The translations under genes were made by a program, and so were the position numbers. The notes below the pieces were generated by a model. That model was not told the origin of the DNA, did not search any database, and saw nothing but the letters and a program-made list of their open reading frames with translations. Shown here in pieces: positions 44,449-55,544 of a stretch of 64,000 nucleotides of DNA; position 1 is the stretch's first letter, and each line of letters starts with the position of its first letter. Source of the DNA: Humulus lupulus (Eukaryota > Streptophyta > Magnoliopsida > Rosales > Cannabaceae); assembly GCF_963169125.1 (NCBI RefSeq), contig NC_084802.1, positions 33,488,107 through 33,552,106 of the forward strand, given 5' to 3'.

Positions 44449-45285
44449 ACTATCCCCTCCTTACATAAATTTCATCTTCAAAATTTACCTAAATAGCTCA
44501 GGATATCGATCCTGCATATCAGACTCAATCTCCCAAGTTGCCTCTTCCACTTTGTTGTTCCTCCACAACACTATCACCAAGGCAATGGTCTTGTTCCGCA
44601 AGACTTTATCTTTCCGGTCTAGGATCTGAACCGACTTCTTCTCATAAGACAATTCTTGATCCAGCTCCAGGTTTTCATAACTTAGCACAAGCATAGAATC
44701 TAATACGTACTTTCGGAGCATGGACACATGAAATACATTGTGAACCCCTGATAAAGCTGAACGCATAGCCAACCTTTAAGCTACCTCTCCAAACTGTTCC
44801 AGAATCTCAAAGGAGCCAACAAACCTAGGATTTAACTTGCCTTTCACTCCAAATCGCTTTACTCCTCTCAAAGGAGTAACTCTGAGGAACACATGATCAC
44901 TGACTTGAAACTCTACACTCCTGCGTCTCAAGTCTTAGCAACTCTTTTGTCAACTTTGGGAGGCAACCATCCAAGCTCTAATCTTTTCAATTGCCTCTTT
45001 GGTCCTCTGAACAGCCTCGGGACCTAAGTTCTTCCTCTCACCCATCTCATCCCAATGGATGGGCAATTTACACTTACTACCATACAACATTTCATACAGA
45101 GCCACTGCGATAGTCACTTGATAACTTTTATTATATGAAAACTCAATCAAAGGGAGATACTTACTCCAAGATCCCCCAAAATCCATCACACAGGCCCGTA
45201 ACAAATCCTCAAGTATCTAAATCATTCTCTCAGACTGTCCATCCATCTGAGGATGATAAGCGGTATTGAACCGCAACTGCGTGCC
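44449..45285 (-). pseudogene. G5 integrase C-terminal part
   Basis: The minus strand reads GTQLRFNTAYHPQMDGQSER (catalytic Glu side), then LLRACVMDFGGSWSKYLPLI, FSYNKSYQVTIAVALYEMLY, EAVQRTKEAIEKIRAWMVAS and, nearer the LTR, VHNVFHVSMLRKYV, LSYENLELDQELSYEKKSVQ, VLWRNNKVEEATWEIESDMQ. It is cut by the start of the G6 LTR at 45286. The purine tract AAGGAGGGGATAGT precedes the LTR. Confidence 0.88.
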
Positions 45286-48194
45286 TGTAACATCTCAAAT
45301 TACCTAATAAGGCTTAGGTCCTTGATTAGGGGGCCAGGGTGGAAAATTATGGAAATTATGTGTATATGTGATATATATGTATATCATTATTTGATTATGT
45401 GAGTTATATTATAATATTACTTGATATGCGTGTTTATGTGTATCAAATATGCATGTGGGCCTGTTTCTAATTAAAAGGGCAATTTTCGTAATTTGGCCCG
45501 TTATGGGTATATTTGGCATATAGGTGATATATGTGTGGGACCACATCATTATGTGGATATATTTGGGTTACTCAGCACGAGGCGATCCTAGGTAGCAAGC
45601 TAGTGGGAAAGTCACAACGGGACCAATACTTGACTCGGGGAGAGTAAATGGGTATTTTGGGTATTTAGTACATTACCGGGATATTGGGTAATGGGAAGGA
45701 ATATTTGAGGATATATTTGGAGTTAGTGAGATCAGGAGGGAATTCTAGGGATTTTGACTATTTTTCCCTCAGGGACGTTTTTGGGGTACCCCGAGCATTG
45801 GGGATTTACTTAAGGTTACTTAAGCTTGAAGTAACCTGACAGAAATAGAAACACATTCAAACACACACACACACACACACTCTCTCTCTCTCCCATTCTC
45901 CTTTTTGATGCTTGACAATATTTTCGAAGGAAACTCGACTTTTAGAGCTCAGATTCAAGCAAGGTTAGAGTCATAACGAGTCTAGGGAAGATTAAAAGCT
46001 TAACAGCCTGAGGAATTTAGCTAGAAAACAATATAATCAGAGGTAATCTAATTTTTAAGTTTATGAGTTTTGTTTCCTTAAGCTTGGATTGGATTTTATG
46101 ATTTTGATAAGTTTTAATTCGAAGGAAAGTTAGGTTTTGTTGCTTGGGATGTACCATTGATGCTTTGGGATTGAATTGTGGGTTTGGGTTGGTTTTGGAT
46201 TGAGTTTTGGAGGATTTGAATTAGAGAAAAGTTGGGTTTGCAGGGTCGCGCCGCAGCTCTGTTCTTGGGCGCCGTGACTGTCATGAACCCAAGGGCTTGG
46301 ACGGTTCTCTGAACTGCTATTGCGTCACAATGTCTGTGGGCTGCGCCGCAGCCCGTGTCCAGAGGATTTTGGCTGGACTCTCTGTCTATGGAGAGTTGCG
46401 GCCCTAATTGGGGGTGTCACGACTCTAATAGATGATTTTTGGCCAATAAGTCTTGTGAGTGCGGGAACTCAAACCTAAGGGCTCGAGATCGATCCTACTA
46501 CCTGGTTTAGTAGAATTCGATGTCCCAGAGGCTAGGACTTGGTTCAGAAGCCTTTATTCACTCATTATTGATGGGATACTATGTTGTGGTTGTTACTAGG
46601 TTATCGCTAGGGGCTCAAAATTGGGATCGTGCTCAAGGGTTGTTTATTCATAACCCATGCACGGACCAAAGGTAAGAAAATCGCACCCGGTATGTGATAC
46701 ATGTTATTATGGCTTGGCCCAAATTATTGTACAGGAATGTCGATAGGGCATGAACGCCTGAGAATGTGCATGATTATGATTATGCTTGTGATTATTGATT
46801 AAGCATGTTGAATGCTTTGTATTTGGATACTTGATATATGATATATGCATGTGTGCATTATCTGATTGAGAAAAGTTGACTTATGAGTCAAGGATGGAAA
46901 TAGCGCGTTGAGCGCTGGTCAAAAAGCATTTACTTATGAGTCAAGAGCGGCAATAGCGCATTAAGCGATGGTCATTTTGGTTAGATTAATCAGGAGTGCA
47001 TCATACACTTGTCCGACCCAATGGTAGTGGAAAACTCAGCGCCAAGTACGCTGGGCCAGCTCCAAGGTTGGTTATATAGAGGATAGAGCAATGGGCCCCG
47101 GGGTGACTTATTTGTCCCATATCCTAGGGTTGGGCCCTAGACTTGACTTATGAGTCAAGAACGACATTAGCACGCTGAGTGCTGGTCAAAAATCATTGAC
47201 TTATAAGTCAAGGACGGCAATAGCGTTGAACACTGGTCGAAAAGCATTGACTTATAAGTCAAGGACGACAATAGTGTTGAACGTGGTCGAAAAGCATTGA
47301 CTTATGAGTCAAGGATGGCAATTGCGATGAGCGCTGGTCGAAAAGCATTGACTTATAAGTCAAGGGCGGAAATAGCTGAGCGCTGGTCGATGTGGTTATG
47401 CTGAATCAGGAGTGTGACATACGCTTGACCGACCTATTGGTCGTGGGAAACTAAAGCGCCAGGTACGCTGGGCCAGCTCCAAGGCTGGTTATACAAAGGA
47501 TAGAGCAAATGGCCCCTAGGTGACTCATTAGTCCCATATCCTAGGGCGCCGAGCCCCAGTATGATTTATTAATATGTATTAGGGCGCTGAGCCCCAATAT
47601 GATTCCATTATCATGTAATTTGGGCATTGGACCCCTATATGATTCATTGATCATTTATCTTGGGCTATTGGCTCCATATGATGTTGTAGTCATTTATATG
47701 AATGGTATGCATGCATGAGTAGGGTTATTACTGCTAGGCATGCTTATTACGATTTGGTAACATGTTATTAATTGCTTATGAGCATGTTTAAGTTTTCTTG
47801 CAGAGCCTTGGCTCACGGGTGCTATATGGTGCAAGTAAGGAGAAAATAAAGTTGGACCATCCTTAAGTTGGAGAGTTCAGGTGAAGATGTGTACATATGC
47901 GGTTGCTCGACCACCACGGCCGAGGTTTTAAAGAGGAACTAGGGTCAAACCCTATTTTTCGCTTAGGACGTTTGGTTGTAACTTTTCCACTGTAATTAAC
48001 CTTTTAAATGTGTGCTTGGGATCCCATGTATGAAGTATACATTTTGGTGAAACAATTGTACCTTTGACCAAAAACTTTAACCCTAAACCATTAATCATGT
48101 TTAGTTACACGATTATGGCCAAATGACTCGTTTAGTGAGTTTAGCACTATTTAAAATACACAATGTAACTGTCCTTGAGTAGTAGGGCGTTACA
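45286..48194 (+). repeat. G6 5' LTR, 2909 bp
   Basis: TGTAACATCT…GGGCGTTACA. It has a (CA)n/(CT)n leader near 45860-45895, donor-like AATCAGAG|GTAATC (near 46041), a GC-rich island (46244-46440), acceptor-like CCTACTACCTGGTTTAG (near 46494-46510), a minisatellite (46875-47390) and the block GTGCAAGTAAGGAGAAAAT (47829-47850). Confidence 0.9.
46875..47390. repeat. Minisatellite of TTGACTTATRAGTCAA units in the G6 LTR
   Basis: Units start at 46875, 46929, 47143, 47196, 47247, 47297 and 47348, with a period of about 50-54 bp. Three of them (47196, 47247, 47348) contain the perfect 16-bp palindrome TTGACTTATAAGTCAA; the others vary by one base or so. Each is followed by an AGGACGGCAATAGCG-type word and GCTGGTCGAAAAGC. 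A larger duplicated block (46981-47140 and 47395-47555, with GGCCAGCTCCAAGG) interrupts and follows the array. Confidence 0.88.
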
Positions 48195-48214
48195 ACTTGG
48201 TATCAGAGTGTGCC
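48195..48214 (+). promoter_or_regulatory. G6 primer binding site
   Basis: ACTTGGTATCAGAGTGTGCC follows the 5' LTR directly and includes an intact TGGTATCAGAG for initiator Met tRNA. Confidence 0.88.
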
Positions 48215-48699
48215 AAGGTTAAGGGTTCCTAAAGACAAGCTGGGCATGCACACTCGTCACTAAAGATAAGCTCCACTTAGGGTATGGTGACTATTTATGT
48301 AGTTATGTGTTTAACTGCTTAAATAAGATAAAAATGCTTTACCTGCATGCCTTATTAGGAAGCATGAGATATTCTGATGGGGCCTGGCCCTTGACTGTTG
48401 ATATGATTATGTGCTTGCCTGCTCAGTTGATATATGAATGTGTTATTTGCATGATAAAGTTGGGAGCATGATATTTTTTTGGCAAGAGCAGGGTTTATTG
48501 ATTTGTGCATGAATGTTATGGGCCTGTATTTTAGTACCACGGTGCTATGTGAATGTGGTGTTGTTTGTTTTTTCGTGGGGAAGGCTTTTGGATGTGTTTA
48601 TCATGCTTAATGGGTTAAGTTATTGACTACAGACTAATTTAGAGGTTATGTACCCCAAGGAAGTCAATAGGACTCGGTGGTGGTTATGTTGAGGCTGGG

Positions 48700-49750
48700 A
48701 ATTACATCGAGGGCTTGAGCCCTCCGCCTACCCCTCAGAATTAGCAGCAAGTGTTTACAGATATGCAATTAAGATTGCAGAGGCAAGAGGATGATATTAG
48801 GTGTTTAAAATAGCAGGTTCTATCTAGGAGCACCTCTCCCTTTGTTATGCCAAGAGTGGCATCAATTTTGGCTCAGCCTAGGGTTGAGAACAGATGGGAA
48901 TTACTATATGAGAGATTTAGGAATATTACCCTCCATCTTTTTAGGGAGGCCTAGATCCATTCAGAGCTAAAAATGGATGGGCATGATCAGTTCCATCCTC
49001 GACAATATGGGGGAGGTAGGTCACGATAGGGTGATCTATGCTGCATATGTGTTACAGGAGGATGCTTGGACTTGGTGGGAAGTGATATCTCAGACAAGAG
49101 ATACAGTTGCGATGAATTGGGAGAAATTTAGGCAGTTATTTAATGAGAGATATTACTGTGACGCAGTTAAGAATGCGAAGAAAAATGAATTTCTGAGCCT
49201 GGTTGGGGAAATACAACAGTAATAGAGTATGTTAACAAATTCGATGGGTTGGACAAGTTTTCTTTTGATATGGTACCCACGGATGTGGTCCAGAAGGAGC
49301 GCTTTATCCATGGATTGAATTCTGAGATAGCTCAGGGCATTAGAATCGCTCCTAGTACATGAGATCTCTACCTATGCTCAGATGGTAGGGAGGGCTCTTG
49401 TTGTTGAGAGCACAGGGAATGAGGTATGGAGGGAGAGTGTCAGAGAGTGCGAAGCTCAGGCAGTGATACCTCCGTTTATTAGACCAGGCAGGGGCAGAGG
49501 CCCCAGTGATCAAAAAATAAAAGTTATCAACATATTTAGTACCCCTAGACTAGAAAAGGGTTCCAAAATGTTTAGATAGGCCATCCGGGCAAGGATGAGT
49601 ATTGGAAACTCTACCTGGAATACGTTCGGTGTAAGAGGGACCATCTGGGGGAATGCCGAGTAAAGGCATGTTTCTTATGTGAGATGGTTGGGACCCTCAA
49701 GCGGGATTGCCCAAGGCTAAGGAAGGATGAACCAAAGGGGGTAGATAGCT
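48700..49750 (+). pseudogene. G6 gag with damaged zinc knuckle
   Basis: Gag words in changing frames: MGMISSILDNMGEVGHDRVI, YAAYVLQEDAWTWWEVISQT, EKFRQLFNERYY, KNAKKNEFLSLV, then VGRALVVESTGNEV and IRPGRGRGPSDQK. The knuckle reads CFLCEMVGTLKRDCP, where the zinc-binding His (GHLKRDC in relatives) is replaced by Thr. Several frameshifts make it non-coding. Confidence 0.82.
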
Positions 49751-49969
49751 CGACTCCAGCTCGAGTGTTCGCTATGATGTTGTTAGAGTCAGAGGCTGAG
49801 GCTGGTCCCTCAATAGTGACAGTTCAGCTTCCTAGTTTAATTCTTATATTGTGCTGATTGGTTTTGGTGCCATGTGGTTCTTTGTTTTGCTGCATTAAGT
49901 AGAGGCATAGACTTAGTATGCGGATGACGTGGCTATGTTGTGATGAGAATTTGTTACCCTATTGGTAAC

Positions 49970-51060
49970 TTTTAAGTGATGGGTTAGTTTATCGTGGGAA
50001 AAGATTCATCAGTTGACTTGATGGAGTTGGTTATGACCGACTTTGATATGGTCCTGGATATGGATTGGTTAGTCAAGTATAAGGCAATGATAGATTGCAA
50101 GGAAAAGATGGTAACCTTTGAGCCTGAGGGTGAGGATCCCTTTGTATTTATTGGCACTGCGCATGGACCCCATATACTTATGATATCTGTACTTAGAGCT
50201 AGAGACCTATTGCAGGAGGGATGCATAGGATTCCTAACTAGTGTGGTAGATACCACTCAGGTTGTGCCAGTGGGACTAGGACAGACTAGATTAGTCTCTG
50301 AGTTTCTAGATGTGTTTCCAGAGGATATGTCAGGGTTACCTTTACACAGAGAGATAGATTTGTGATTATGTTGGTGCCAGGGACGGAACTAGTGTCTAGG
50401 GCACCATTGAACGGCTCAGCAGAGCTATAGGAACTAAAGGTTCAGTTAAGGGTAAGATGGTATTCTCCAAGGTAGATCTTTGATCTGGTTATCACCAGCT
50501 GAGGATCAGGGAGAAGGATTATGCAGAAGACTACTTTTTATACCAGATATGGGTATTAGGAGTTCTTAGTCATGTTTTCTGGATTGTCTAATACCCCGGT
50601 AGCACTTATGGATTTGATGAACAGGGTGTTCAAAGAGTATCTAAATTGGTTTGTGATTGTCTTTATCGACGATATTTTGGTATATTCTTAGTCAGAGATT
50701 GGCCAAGGCCTAGGAACGCCTTAGAGATAAGAAGTTTCCTTAGATTGGTAGTGTATTAAATGTGTTTTGTGGAAGGAATCTCAAGGCTTGCTATCTCATT
50801 GACAGAGTTGACACGCAAAATCAAAAGTTTGCATGGTCAGATAAGTGTGAGAACAACTTCCAAGAACAGAAGTGGTGATTTATGGTAGCTCCAGTTCCGA
50901 GTCTTCCTATAGATTAGAATAAGTTTATGGCATATTGTGACACCTAGAGATAGAATTTTGGTTGTGTTCTTATACAAACAAAAAAGGTGATTGCCTATGC
51001 ATCACGTCAGTTGAATGATATGACTAGAGCTGGAATAAAGTTGTTGGTGGACTAGTTGGC
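49970..51060 (+). pseudogene. G6 protease side and RT, heavily deleted
   Basis: SSVDLMELVMTDFDMVLDMD, RARDLLQEGCIGFLTSVVD, GLGQTRLVSEFLDVFPEDMS match the protease-RT linker. RT is then reduced to fragments: [15 protein letters not shown] near 50455, [13 protein letters not shown] and FIDDILVYS near 50660. The text from the first RT block ([12 protein letters not shown]) to the palm is missing, and RNase H is present only as scraps up to about 51060. Confidence 0.8.
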
Positions 51061-51109
51061 CAACATTACACTTCAATTTACTCTTTAGAGAGGATCAAAA
51101 GAGAAACAG

Positions 51110-52500
51110 TTGAGTGACCCACAGTTGGGAAAGATTAGAGGGGATGTTCTAGCTAGAGTAGCTAAGGACTATACAGTGTCATGCATGAATTTATCAAGGT
51201 ATAAGGATCGGATTAGTGTTCCGATGGACACTGGGATTAGACGGGAGATTCTGGATGATTCTCATACTACCCCTTATTCTCTACATCCAGGCACCACGAG
51301 GATGTACCAGGATTTGAAAGCTTTATATTGGTGGCCTGGGATGGAGAGGGACGTAACTAAGTATGTGGCAAAGTGCCTGACCTATTAGTAGGTCAAGGCA
51401 GAGTATCAGAAACTAGTAAGGCCATTACGACCTTTGCGTATTCCATAGTGGAAGTAAGAGGACATCATGATGGATTTCGTGGTGGGATTGCCTAGGATAG
51501 TGGACTAGCATGATTCAATCTAGGTCATTATGAATTGATATACAAAGTCAGCTCACTTTTTACCAGTGAGGATGAATAATATAGTTGACCAGTGTGCAGA
51601 TCTCTATGTGAGAGATATAGTACGCCTTCATGGGACTTCGAGGTCTATCCTATTAGATATGGACCCTGTCTTTACTTCCAAGTTTTGGGGAAAGCTTATT
51701 GAAGGCAATGAGTACATAGCAGAAGTTTAGTACCGCTTATCATCCTCATACTAATGGTAAATCTGAGAGGATTATCCAAATATTGGAGGACATGTTGAGA
51801 GCATGTATATTGGACTTTGAAGGTCCGGGAATGAATAGTTGCATCTAATAGAATTTTTTTTCTTATGATGATAGCTACCAGTTGACTATTAGAGTGGCAC
51901 CTTATGAGATGTTGTATGGTAGGAAGTGTAGATCGCCCATTTACTGGGAAGATATGGGTGAGAGAAAATATTTGGGTCTTGAGATAGTTCAGAGGACCAC
52001 TGAGGCTATTGAAAAGATTAGAGCTCGGATGATCGCTTCTCAGAGTAGACAAAAAAGTTACGTTGATCTAAAATATAGGAACGTGGAGTTCCAAGTGGGA
52101 GACTGTGTCTTCCTTAGATTTTCACCATGGGAATGGGTGAAGAAATTTGGGAAAAAGGGCAAGTTGAGCCCTAGATTTGTAGGACCGTTTGAAATCCTGG
52201 AGAGGATCGGTCAGGTGGCCTATAGATTGACCTTACCTTCGGCATTGTCGGCTGTATATAATGTATTCCATATTTCTATGTTGAGGAAACACGTATTAGA
52301 TGAGAATCATGTTTTGAGTTATGAGGATCTGGAACTGGAGGCAAAATTATCCTATGAGGAGCAACCAGTTCGGATTTTAAACAGAAAGACAAGGTCCTGA
52401 GGAACAAAATCATACCTTTATTTAAGGTATTATAGAGGAACAGCAAGGTCGAGGGAGCAACCTGGGAACTGGAGTCAGATATGCAGGATTAGTATACTGA
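51110..52500 (+). pseudogene. G6 integrase
   Basis: MSDPQLGKIRGDVLARVAKD, DDSHTTPYSLHPGTTRMYQD and YWWPGMERDVTKYVAKCLTY give the zinc domain. The core follows in pieces (MMDFVVGLPRIVD, SAHFLPVRMNNIVD, DPVFTSKFWG). From 51882 the C-terminus is open: YEMLYGRKCRSPIYWEDMGE, VEFQVGDCVFLRFSPW, RFVGPFEILERIGQVAYRLT, VYNVFHISMLRKHV. Stops such as LTY*QVKAEY correspond to [10 protein letters not shown] in relatives (G to A and C to T). Confidence 0.88.
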
Positions 52501-52550
52501 GTTGTTCAGATAAAATTTTGAGGACGAAATTCCTGTAAGGATGGGATAGT

Positions 52551-53668
52551 TGTAACGTCCAAAATTACTTAATAAGGCTTAGGGCCTTGATTAGGGGACC
52601 AGGATGGAAAATTATGGAAATTATGTGTTTATGTGATATATATGTATATCATTATTTGATTATGTAAGCTATATTATAATATGACTTGATATGCATGTTT
52701 AGGTGTATTAAATATACACGTGGGCATGTTTCTGATTAAACAGGCAAGTTTTGTAATTTTGCCCATTATGGGTATATTTGGCATATATGTGATATATGTG
52801 TGGGACCACATCATTATGTGGATATATTTGGGTTACTTAGCACGAGGCGATCCTAGGTAGCAAGTTAGTGGGAAAGTCAAAACGGGACCCATACTTGACT
52901 CAGGGAGAGTAAAAGGGTATTTTGGGTATTTAGTACATTACCGGGATATTGGTAATGGGAATGAATATTTGAGGATATATTTGGAGTTAGTGAGATCAAG
53001 AGGGAATTTTGGGGATTTTGACTATTTTGCCCCTAGGGACGTTTTTGGGGTACCCCGAGCATTGGGGATTTACTTAAGGTAACTTAAGCTTGAAGTAACC
53101 TGACAGAAATAAAAACACGTTCAAACACTATCTCTCTCTCTCTTGTTCTCCTTTTTGACGCTCGATAGTATTTTCGAATGAAACTCGAGTTTTGAGCTCA
53201 GATTCAAGCAAGATTAGAGTCATAATGATTCTAGTGAAGATTAGAAGCTTAACAGCTTGAGGAATTTAGCTGGAAAACAACATAATCAGAGGTAATCTAA
53301 GTTTTAAGTTTCTGAGTTTTGTTTCCTTAAGCTTTGATTGAATTTTATGATTTTGATGAGTTTTAATCCGAAGGAAAGTCGGGTTTTGTTGCCTGGGATG
53401 TACCATTGCTGTTTTGGGATTGAATTGTGGGTTTGGGATTGGGTTGAGTTTTGGAGGATTTGAATTAGAGAAAAGCTGGGTTCGCGAGGCCGCGTCGCGG
53501 CCCTGTTCTTGGGCGCTGCGACCTTCATGAACCCAAGGGCCTGGACGGTTCTCTGAACCGATATCGCGTTACAGCGCCTGTGGGCTGCACCGCGGCCCGT
53601 TTCTAGAGGATTTTGATTAGACTCTTTGTCTGTGGAATTTCACAGCCCTAATTGGGGGCGTCGTTGTG
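52551..53668 (+). repeat. G6 3' LTR, first 1118 bp only
   Basis: It starts TGTAACGTCC after the purine tract (GGATGGGATAGT) and aligns with the first part of the 5' LTR, including the donor-like AATCAGAG|GTAATC (near 53292) and the GC-rich island (from 53482). It stops where element A begins. The remaining 1.8 kb of LTR is absent. Confidence 0.88.
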
Positions 53669-55142
53669 TGATAACTCTATATTTCAGAGTTATTAATTGA
53701 GCTTTTGGACTTAAAAATTTAAGTGAAATAGAGTGTTTGTGCTATTATTGTGTGGTTTTAGTCATTTTGTCTCTTAACTTTGTTTGTGTAATTTGTTTTA
53801 ATTAATGATAACTCTTGTGGAAAATAATGGAATTATGTTCTAAAAAAATTTGGTATCTATTTTGAAGGCATAGTGAGAGGGTACTTGGAAAGCTTAGTGA
53901 AGCATGTGTAAGGAAATCATATTGGAGCTGAAATTCTGGCAATTGTTGCAACATCAGTCAACTTTGCTGCAGCAAAGTGTGGGCAGCCAGCAACATAAAG
54001 TCTGCACACTTGGCATGTACTTAGATGAGGTGGAAAGGAGCTGCAAAATTCTGAAAAGGCAAAGGATGTGGTCCCCCACGTGTAGAGAGAGAAGGGAAGG
54101 GTTTATACCCTTTGTGAGCCCAAAAAGATATCATCTTCTTCTCCAAGAAAAAAAAAAGAGAACCAGCCGCCCATGCTCCATTGAAGAGACTTTTCTGCAT
54201 TTTTTGAGCTGAAATCATCAAAAAGAGAAGAGGAAGGAGAAGGAATCTAGAAGAAGAAGAAGAATAAGAGTTAGAAGACAAAGAATAGAATATCTCTATC
54301 AATTTGGCTTGTTTTTCTAAACTCCACTTTCATATAATTTTATTTTCTTTTTCTTTCTTCCTTGAACTCTTGAGATAATGTTGAATGTTTATTGTGGTGA
54401 CTTGGGTATTTTTACTATGACTTAAATTGTTTGTGTTAGGGATATTGATGAACCCTAATTTGTAATTACCCCCAAAGTGTTGGTTGTTTTATGAAAAATT
54501 TCTCTTGTTCATTTGAGCTATTTTTATTGTGCAAATCTCTTGCTTGAGAATGATCAACTTAGGTGAGAGACAAGCTAGTTTTAATTCCTGAAGGGTAAAA
54601 ATTAGTGGAAATGCTTGATTGATGCATGTTGATACTTTTGTTATTGATTAGTGAATAACTTAGGAATATTTTATTCACCTTACAAACTTGAAGGATTGAT
54701 GCTTGGAATTATGTTCTTGAAATTAAATTTAGCATAGGAATATGTGAATCTAATTGATGGAACTTTAACATGAGCATTTGGAAAAATGGCATGTGCATTA
54801 AATTGGAATTCCTAGTTACAAGAGAACTTTGCTATGAACTTTGTTGCAACATCAGAGGCAAAACTACAAATTAGGGGGAATTGATATGCCTAACTTTTAT
54901 CATCATAGTAATCACAATTTGTCATTTTCTAGCTTTATTGTTAAAAGCCTATTTTACTTCTCTTGTTTAGTTCTTTTTGTTCTTTAGTTCAATTGATTAA
55001 GTCATAAAAAAAAAGGGATAGTTAATTGTACCCCAAATTGTTTGATGATGATTTTTACAATATTTGTTTGGCAATTCTTGAGGAGACGATAAAAATTACT
55101 TTCATTATATCACTTGTTCAACGATTGTGTACACTTGCACAC
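53669..55142 (+). mobile_element. Element A: solo-LTR-like element, 3' end truncated
   Basis: It begins TGATAACTCT and matches element B (58184-59613) in several conserved stretches: GGGATATTGATGAACCCTAA, TTTCTCTTGTTCATT, TAGGAATATGTGAATCTAAT and GGAGACGAT near the end. It carries the perfect 18-bp palindrome at 53961-53978. It breaks off in TGTACACTTGCACA, about 40 bp short of the end of B, where G5 leader sequence starts. No coding frame has a recognisable domain. Confidence 0.75.
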
Positions 55143-55544
55143 CTTGATTGTCATCCCTATTGCCGCGGAGTCTAATCAATCGCTGAGGCATAGCTTCAAT
55201 ATGCCTGCAATCAATGACGCTGCACATTAAACCCGATAACAACATCCAAAAAAATCACCTCTCAGTCCCATCAGTCAAATACAGTGACATCAAATCAACA
55301 CCATATACGCATAACATAAGCACATAACAATCAAAGGAGCCATGCCCTGACATCATATATGCATTTATATATACATCATGTTTTATCTATACTAATCAGG
55401 CAAGCAGGGTAACTCAGACAAGCAACTAAAGACATAATTCACTTAATACCGACCAACCCTAAGTCAAGCTTGTCTCTGGCAGCGAGCGTACATGTTTGGT
55501 CGATCTCCAGGAACCATAAGCCTTAGCATGCTCTGATACCAAGT
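55143..55544 (-). pseudogene. G5 leader, primer site and first gag codons
   Basis: Next to the 5' LTR the minus strand has the primer site ACTTGGTATCAGAGCATGCT and then a leader that resembles the G6 leader (AAGGCTTATGGTTCC… versus AAGGTTAAGGGTTCC…). It ends in a short gag start, MPQRLIRLRGNRDDNQG, at about 55145-55195. It is cut off by the junction with element A. Confidence 0.75.

Larger units (their letters stand above)
45286..53668 (+). mobile_element. G6: chromovirus inserted in the G5 integrase, 3' end lost
   Basis: 5' LTR 45286-48194 (2909 bp), interior 48195-52550, and only the first 1118 bp of the 3' LTR (52551-53668) before element A begins. The LTR parts that can be compared look roughly 90 % identical. 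The left flank GTGCC should be the TSD, but its partner is missing, consistent with a deletion on the right. The coding region is more decayed than that of G4, with a large RT deletion. Confidence 0.88.

Noticed and set aside
53904..54302. Open frames in element A
   Set aside because: They lack any domain, are not conserved in element B, and lie in A-rich low-complexity sequence.
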